A stretch of DNA of 10,917 bases from Pinguiococcus pyrenoidosus (lineage: Eukaryota > Sar > Pinguiophyceae > Pinguiochrysidales > Pinguiochrysidaceae). Every line of letters begins with the position of its first letter. Position 1 is the stretch's first letter. A program made the translations under genes and the position numbers. The notes beneath the pieces are model-generated. The model had not been told where the DNA came from, made no database searches, and was given only the letters and a program-made list of their open reading frames with translations. Positions 6,811 through 10,917 of this stretch are shown here, piece by piece. The DNA is taken from assembly GCA_019677205.1 (NCBI GenBank), contig JAAMXY010000932.1, positions 1 to 10,917 on the forward strand. The letters run 5' to 3'.

Positions 6811-9222
6811 CTACCAAAATGCGTAGCTGAAGGCGGCGTCCCTCGCCGCGTCGCTCATGGTCCTCAGCAGCTTCTGCTGCCGTGGAGACCATATGGACGC
6901 GGACTTGACGCTGGAGCAGGCCTGCTTCTGCTTCAAAGCAGCCAGAATGGGCTTGATATCTACTTGGGTGAGGAGCAAAACTAGGGTCCTGTCGTCATCA
7001 TGGTGCCGTGGCTCAGACGACCGCAGAGACTGGTGCAGGGCGTCCAGCAATGCGTCCAACGCTTCCAGCGAGCTTTCCGCCAAGCCTTGACCGAGAAGCG
7101 CGGCGACCTTGGTCTCGTTGATTCCGGGCTCACTGGACTCCGGCGGCGGTTGGCTCTCTGACTGTGCGGCGGAGTTTGCGTCCTCCAGCTGCCGTGCGTC
7201 CACGGGTAGGACCACGAGATCACGAAAGTTGAGAGCTTCCCCCTCGCCAGCGCTCTGCACGGCCTTCTCAAAGGCAGAGCTGATGTGGGAGGTGCGAAAA
7301 TCCTGGAAGCTGACTCCCTGCACGCCCGGTCGGGCGTGGAAGCCGAGCGAGGCCACGTGGGACACCCAGACCGCCCGACTTCTCGGCTCGTCTTCTTCCT
7401 CTCCCGGATCCTTCTGCTGCAAGCTCTGGCAGCTGATGAGCTGCGCGATGGACTGCTTGTTGAACGTCGCCGAGTTGAGGCCAAAGTGCGGACCGCTCTC
7501 GACCTTGAGCAGCGCGAGCGCCAGCGCCGTCTGGGGAGGTCGGATTGGCAACGCCATCAGTCGGTCGCCCCAGAACCAGACACCATCCTCTACCGTGGTC
7601 CTCTGTCCGTCCTTCTGGCCGAGAGCCCTTCACAACTTACCCGAGCGTCTTCAACACTATCGTGACCTGCCTGTTCGTCCGCGTGAATCTGCTGGTCAAG
7701 GTAGGTCTTCGCCAGCCACTTCAGACTCGCTCGCCGCGGAGGGCCCTAAGAGGGAGCCCGGCGGTTAGGAAGAAACGGCGAAACGCATCGAGGTTCGAAC
7801 ACGAAGCTCAGTCTACCTGAGGATGAGCGTAGAGAATGGACGTGTCGACGATGCGCCGATGGGCTATTCGTAGGCACTTGAGGTCGTTCTCCAGCGAGTG
7901 CCCAACAAGCACATCCTGACGCCTTAGCAGGCGAAGCACCGCAGCCCTCGCCTGCGCAAAGGTCACCCGCGTCCCATCCAGGATCTCCTTGGTGATGCCA
8001 CTGTACTTGGTAAGATAGTTGAGAACTGGATTTCGCGGGAGCACGAAGACATCCAGAACGGCGCTGGTCTCCAGACCGCCATCCTGGGGCCTCGGGCGCT
8101 TCCTGGAAGGCGAAGCTGTCTCCTGAGGCGGCTGGACTAGTGCCTCTCCCATCAGCTGGACAATACTCAAGCGGGCCAACTCGAAGCCAGCGGCCGTCTC
8201 CACCATCTCACAATCCATAGCAAAAGTTCGGCGCCTCGGCTCCCGGCCCGTCTCCGGCTCCCCGCTCACGAAGCAGTACCCCTCCACCTCCCCAAGGCCT
8301 TCAAGAAGCCTCTGCGCGTCAGTTTCTGGCAGCAGCAAGCTCAGGCTATCCGTCTCAGATTCGCGAATCATCGCCTCTCGCGCGTCTCCCGCTTCAGGTC
8401 CCGCAAAGTCTTTCAAAAACTGGCTTCCAGCGCTTCCATCCGGCTCGGCAAGCTTCGCGAATTGGAAGCCCTGGAACACGAGCTGGTCCTGCGTCGCAAC
8501 GTAATGCTCGAGCGGTGGCAGCTCCATCTTCATCGGAGACTTATCCTAAGACAGGTTTGGCGCGGTCAGCTCTGCTCTCAAGAGAGAAGACGGCTTCCGG
8601 CATCCTTTGTCGCCACCCCCCCGTTCGTTTGGTACGATCGCGCTTTGTGAATTCTCACCTCAGACTTGGAGATGACCTTCCGTCGCTTTCTCACGCTCTG
8701 CGTGGAGCCTCGGTCCCGTTTGGTGTACAGCAGCGCTTCCACTAGCGGAGACGGCCGCTCTCCTTCAAAGCTGCGCACTGGTTTGAGTGGTCCAAAGCGC
8801 CTCAACGCCGTGAATTTCTCGAGTGTCTCTGCGCTCGCTAAGGCCGATGGATGAATCCCCTTGGCCAGTATCACCAGCACCCGCCGCACGGCCGCGCTGT
8901 TGCTCAAGCGCAAGACGGAGGGCGCTGGAGCTTCGGAAAACACGGACAACAGAAAGTTGCGAAACTCGTGTGCGGAAATGGTCTGCTTCAGGAAAAAGAA
9001 GGGTTTCGGACGTGTCATACGCGATTCAAACGCATCTCGCGAGCAGAGGAGAAAGCTTTGCGGCCACTAAACCTTTGAACGCACCTCGGGTTTGTCCGCA
9101 ACATGCAAAGTGGGCGAGACGCGAAAGCCATGTTCGCGACAAAGCCGCTTCTGGGCCTGTGTGTCGATGAAGCCACCGTGCACGCGCCTCGCGAGCTTCT
9201 TGCGCACCTTCTTGTCCTCCAT
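6811..9222 (-). CDS. DEDDh RNA exonuclease, REXO5/Rex1 type, 671 aa (5 exons)
   Basis: Predicted nuclear 3'-5' RNA exonuclease; relatives trim 3' ends of 5S rRNA, tRNA and snRNA/snoRNA. Exons in order: 9222-9085, 8982-8659, 8545-7817, 7745-7641 and 7530-6811, all introns phase 0. Splicing restores the full family signature: FAMDCEMVET (Asp265, Glu267), YLTKYSGIT, LVGHSLENDL (Asp375), then GPPRRASLKWLAK and GHDSVEDAR (His425, Asp430) from the 35-codon fourth exon, leading into LALALLKVESGPHFG. Residues 1-260 are the divergent N-terminal region, including a hydrophobic RRVLVILAKGI stretch. An insertion containing SRKRPRPQ (about 298-308) interrupts the catalytic domain after motif I. The C-terminal ~235 residues hold an uncharacterised region ending WSPRQQKLL...AFSYAFW, which resembles the tail of fungal and protist Rex proteins. 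An in-frame TAG 18 bases upstream supports the start. It is divergent from the ZNF511-like gene. Confidence 0.92.
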
Positions 9223-9486
9223 GCCAAACGCTGGACTCTACCTACGTCGCATTCGGCGGCGCCTAAACAAGACTGCTCGCTAAAGGCACCTTTCTCTCAA
9301 AAACGAAATAGCGGTTACAGATGTGTATTATCCTCCTTATTTGTACTCTATATATAATATTTTTTATATCATGAATAAATATCCCAAAATTATAACTTTT
9401 GTTAACGCTTATTAGGTGTCGTTAGTGCGAAGCGATTCAAATGCGATCCTTTGCGTCAAACGTTCCCGACAAGCAGATGTGCGACC
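9223..9486. promoter_or_regulatory. AT-rich bidirectional promoter region
   Basis: Only 264 bases separate the divergent starts of the exonuclease (9222, minus) and the ZNF511-like gene (9487, plus). The core, about 9326-9414, is strongly AT-rich with TATATATAATAT at 9349-9360, roughly 110-130 bases from either ATG, while the flanks are GC-rich. AATAAA at 9374-9379 lies between starts, not ends, so it is unlikely to be a poly(A) signal. Unlike the other upstream regions it has no CCAAT. Promoter role is inferred from position. Confidence 0.5.
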
Positions 9487-9831
9487 ATGGAAGTCTCTGC
9501 GGACGGTGCAACGCTCGTCACAGAGAAGCGGAGGCCATCGGCGGACGAGGAGCTGTTCTCGTGGGGTAATGCGGAGCGAGACGTGAACTCCAAGATCCCC
9601 TTCGTATCCGTGGGACAAACGACGAAAGGCGGTGCGGACTTTCGCTGCGGTGCGGACTTTCGCTGCGGTGCGGACTTTCGCTGCGACGTCTGTCATCTCA
9701 GCTTCAGCACAGCTGGTGCACTTCAGCTGCATCATGCCACTGCGCACGAGTGCCAATGCCATGTGTGCGGTGCGTCTTTAGTGTCCCAGAGGATTCTGGA
9801 GGTACGAAGTGGAAGATTTAGAGCGAGACTT

Positions 9832-9921
<90 letters not shown>

Positions 9922-10523
9922 AGAGAAACCGCCAGTACGGCACGCTCTCTCGTGTCACTGCAGTGCATCTGTAGGGTTTGCTCAAGCTTCCTGAAGAAGC
10001 AGGGTCGATCTCAGTTCCGAAACCGCGTTCATACGCACTGAAATACGGTGACTTGGTCTCGCTTTAGATCCACATCGCAGAGTTTCATGACGCCTTCTTT
10101 GCTGCGAGCGTCAAGAGAGGCGACCGACTGTATGCGTGCCTTGCGCCGGGATGTTCAAAGGTAGGTCTGATCGAGATCAAACCTAGCTCGTCCACAAATC
10201 AAGCCAAAGCCATGCTCACAAAGCTTCCCACAAAGGAATTCAAGAGCAAGCATGGCCGAAGCTCTCACATGGCGATGGTGCACAATTTTCCTCACGATTT
10301 TGCAAGCGGAGTCCTGAACCCTGGCTGTCTTTCGAAGAAGAACCGGAGGAAGCAAGGGTCGAAGAAGAATAGAGCTCGGACGAGAAATGCAAGAGCGCGG
10401 CGGAGGGAGAAGGGCCCTCCTCCGGAAGAAGATGAAGCCGATGGTGGCGCCTTACTGATGGAAGTGGACGTGGAGAACGCCAGGGCATGCAACGATGCGA
10501 GCAGAGCGAACCAGCCTGCGTAG
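9487..10523 (+). CDS. ZNF511-like C2H2 zinc-finger protein, 231 aa (3 exons)
   Basis: Exons 9487-9801, 10068-10160 and 10236-10523, both introns phase 0. Three C2H2 fingers appear after splicing: Cys66-Cys69-His82-His87; Cys91-Cys94-His107-His112 (split by intron 1); and Cys129-x4-Cys134-His147-His152 (split by intron 2). Family landmarks of ZNF511 are clear: [15 protein letters not shown], then LYACLAPGC, then [12 protein letters not shown]. Human ZNF511 is about 250 residues, so length agrees. A perfect triple 18-base repeat just before finger 1 encodes GADFRC three times and adds Cys54 and Cys60. The tail (about 165-190) is very basic, nuclear-localisation-like, followed by an acidic stretch. 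The start has context GACCATGG. Molecular function of the family is poorly known; nucleic-acid binding in the nucleus is inferred. Confidence 0.9.
9631..9684 (+). repeat. Perfect 3 x 18-bp coding repeat in the ZNF511-like gene
   Basis: The unit GGTGCGGACTTTCGCTGC occurs at 9631-9648, 9649-9666 and 9667-9684 without a single difference. It is in frame and encodes Gly-Ala-Asp-Phe-Arg-Cys. The third copy's Cys is the first ligand of finger 1. Identity at all synonymous sites indicates a recent expansion, so copy number may vary between strains. Confidence 0.95.
9802..10067 (+). repeat. ZNF511-like intron 1 with (GA)n microsatellite
   Basis: The intron opens with GTACGA and ends CTTTAG. An uninterrupted AG/GA dinucleotide run spans 9834-9914 (about 40 units), followed by a GAAA-interrupted tail to about 9929. 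It starts only 32 bases after the donor. ORFs reading Arg-Glu or Leu-Ser repeats through it are artefacts. A repeat of this length should be highly polymorphic and could be collapsed or expanded by assembly. Confidence 0.9.
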
Positions 10524-10570
10524 CAAATTGAGTTGTTGCGCTCATGGTCCTCTTTGATCGGCAGAGCGCC

Positions 10571-10831
10571 TCATGCGATGCGAAGCCGGTTGCTCAGCAT
10601 AACGACGTCCGCTTCATCTTGCAGCTCCGCGGCGTCAGATGCCCGCGACAGGAATGAGGATGGAGCCACGAAACGTTCCCACCTCCGATCCTTTCCGATC
10701 TGTCCGCGGGCATGTCCGAACCTGACCTCGTGCGGGCGACCGTCGTGAAGCAAGGCAAGCAAGGCGGGCTCCTCGAGGTGCTGTCTGTCCACGGCGAAGA
10801 AGGCCTTGCGTCGTACACAGCGCGCCCTCAT
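10571..10831 (-). CDS. 3' portion of an unrecognised gene (86+ residues)
   Basis: A minus-strand frame ends in TGA at 10571-10573, 47 bases from the convergent ZNF511-like stop. From the in-frame ATG at 10831 it encodes 86 residues, including RRKAFFAVDRQHL, RRWERFVAPSSFLS and DEADVVMLSNRLRIA. The frame stays open to the window edge (10915), so the ATG may be internal and the gene may begin outside the window, possibly with further exons. Third-position GC is high, like the neighbouring genes, and composition is protein-like. I do not recognise a family. It could also be a chance ORF in GC-rich DNA. Confidence 0.35.
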   Translation of the reverse strand: MRARCVRRKAFFAVDRQHLEEPALLALLHDGRPHEVRFGHARGQIGKDRRWERFVAPSSFLSRASDAAELQDEADVVMLSNRLRIA

Positions 10832-10917
10832 TGTGGTAGCGGAGTCGAGGCTCCCCCCTATTGCCTGCCCGCTCGATCGTGCCACACAGGCGGAAGCAAC
10901 ATGGACGTGGCTGGCAT

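Noticed and set aside
7786-7798. GGTTCGAAC resembling a tRNA B box
   Set aside because: It lies within a well-supported exonuclease intron and no cloverleaf or A box surrounds it.
9732-9968. Minus-strand ORF with a long Leu-Ser repeat
   Set aside because: It is the reverse reading of the (GA)n microsatellite.
10901-10917. Possible forward gene starting at an AACATGG near the right edge
   Set aside because: Only five codons lie in the window, so nothing supports it beyond the Kozak context.

Overview
The window is nuclear DNA of a eukaryote. Five of the six genes described with confidence are split by short spliceosomal introns (about 71-268 bp, GT...AG, often with CTAAC/CTGAC-like branch sites). 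Joining the exons restores conserved motifs that are otherwise interrupted. There are no Shine-Dalgarno sites or operons, and two starts have Kozak-like contexts (GCCGCCATGG, GACCATGG). Coding DNA is GC-rich at third positions, while some intergenic stretches are AT-rich. Genes sit a few hundred bases apart or less. This compactness suggests a unicellular eukaryote (alga or other protist, or an early-branching fungal or holozoan lineage), but the sequence does not let me name the lineage. A rhodopsin-type GPCR would be ordinary in an animal and notable in most protists.

Layout, left to right. 1-422: upstream region with CCAAT motifs, a CACGTG box and a degenerate TTCTGAATT repeat. 423-1738 (+): four-exon protein N-terminal methyltransferase (NTMT1/METTL11 type); its third intron is a two-part minisatellite. 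2110-3556 (+): two-exon class A G-protein-coupled receptor. 3557-4076: intergenic, no supported gene. 4077-4580 (-): single-exon protein with 27 cysteines built from two copies of a ~62-residue unit. 4581-5233: shared divergent upstream region with three TTTCCCGC (E2F-type) sites. 5234-6670 (+): membrane-anchored protein with an F-box-like segment and a cytochrome b5 domain. 6811-9222 (-): five-exon DEDDh RNA exonuclease of the REXO5/Rex1 type. 9223-9486: short AT-rich divergent promoter region. 9487-10523 (+): three-exon ZNF511-type protein with three C2H2 fingers and a (GA)n intron. 10571-10831 or beyond (-): the 3' part of an unrecognised gene.

These are independent genes, not a cassette. 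NTMT, the REXO exonuclease and the ZNF511-like protein are housekeeping or nuclear types: N-terminal protein methylation, 3' trimming of small RNAs, and probable nucleic-acid binding. The less ordinary genes are the GPCR, the duplicated cysteine-rich protein and the F-box/b5 membrane protein. The last two are divergently transcribed from a region carrying the E2F-type sites. I see no mobile element, CRISPR array, tRNA, rRNA or virus-like gene.
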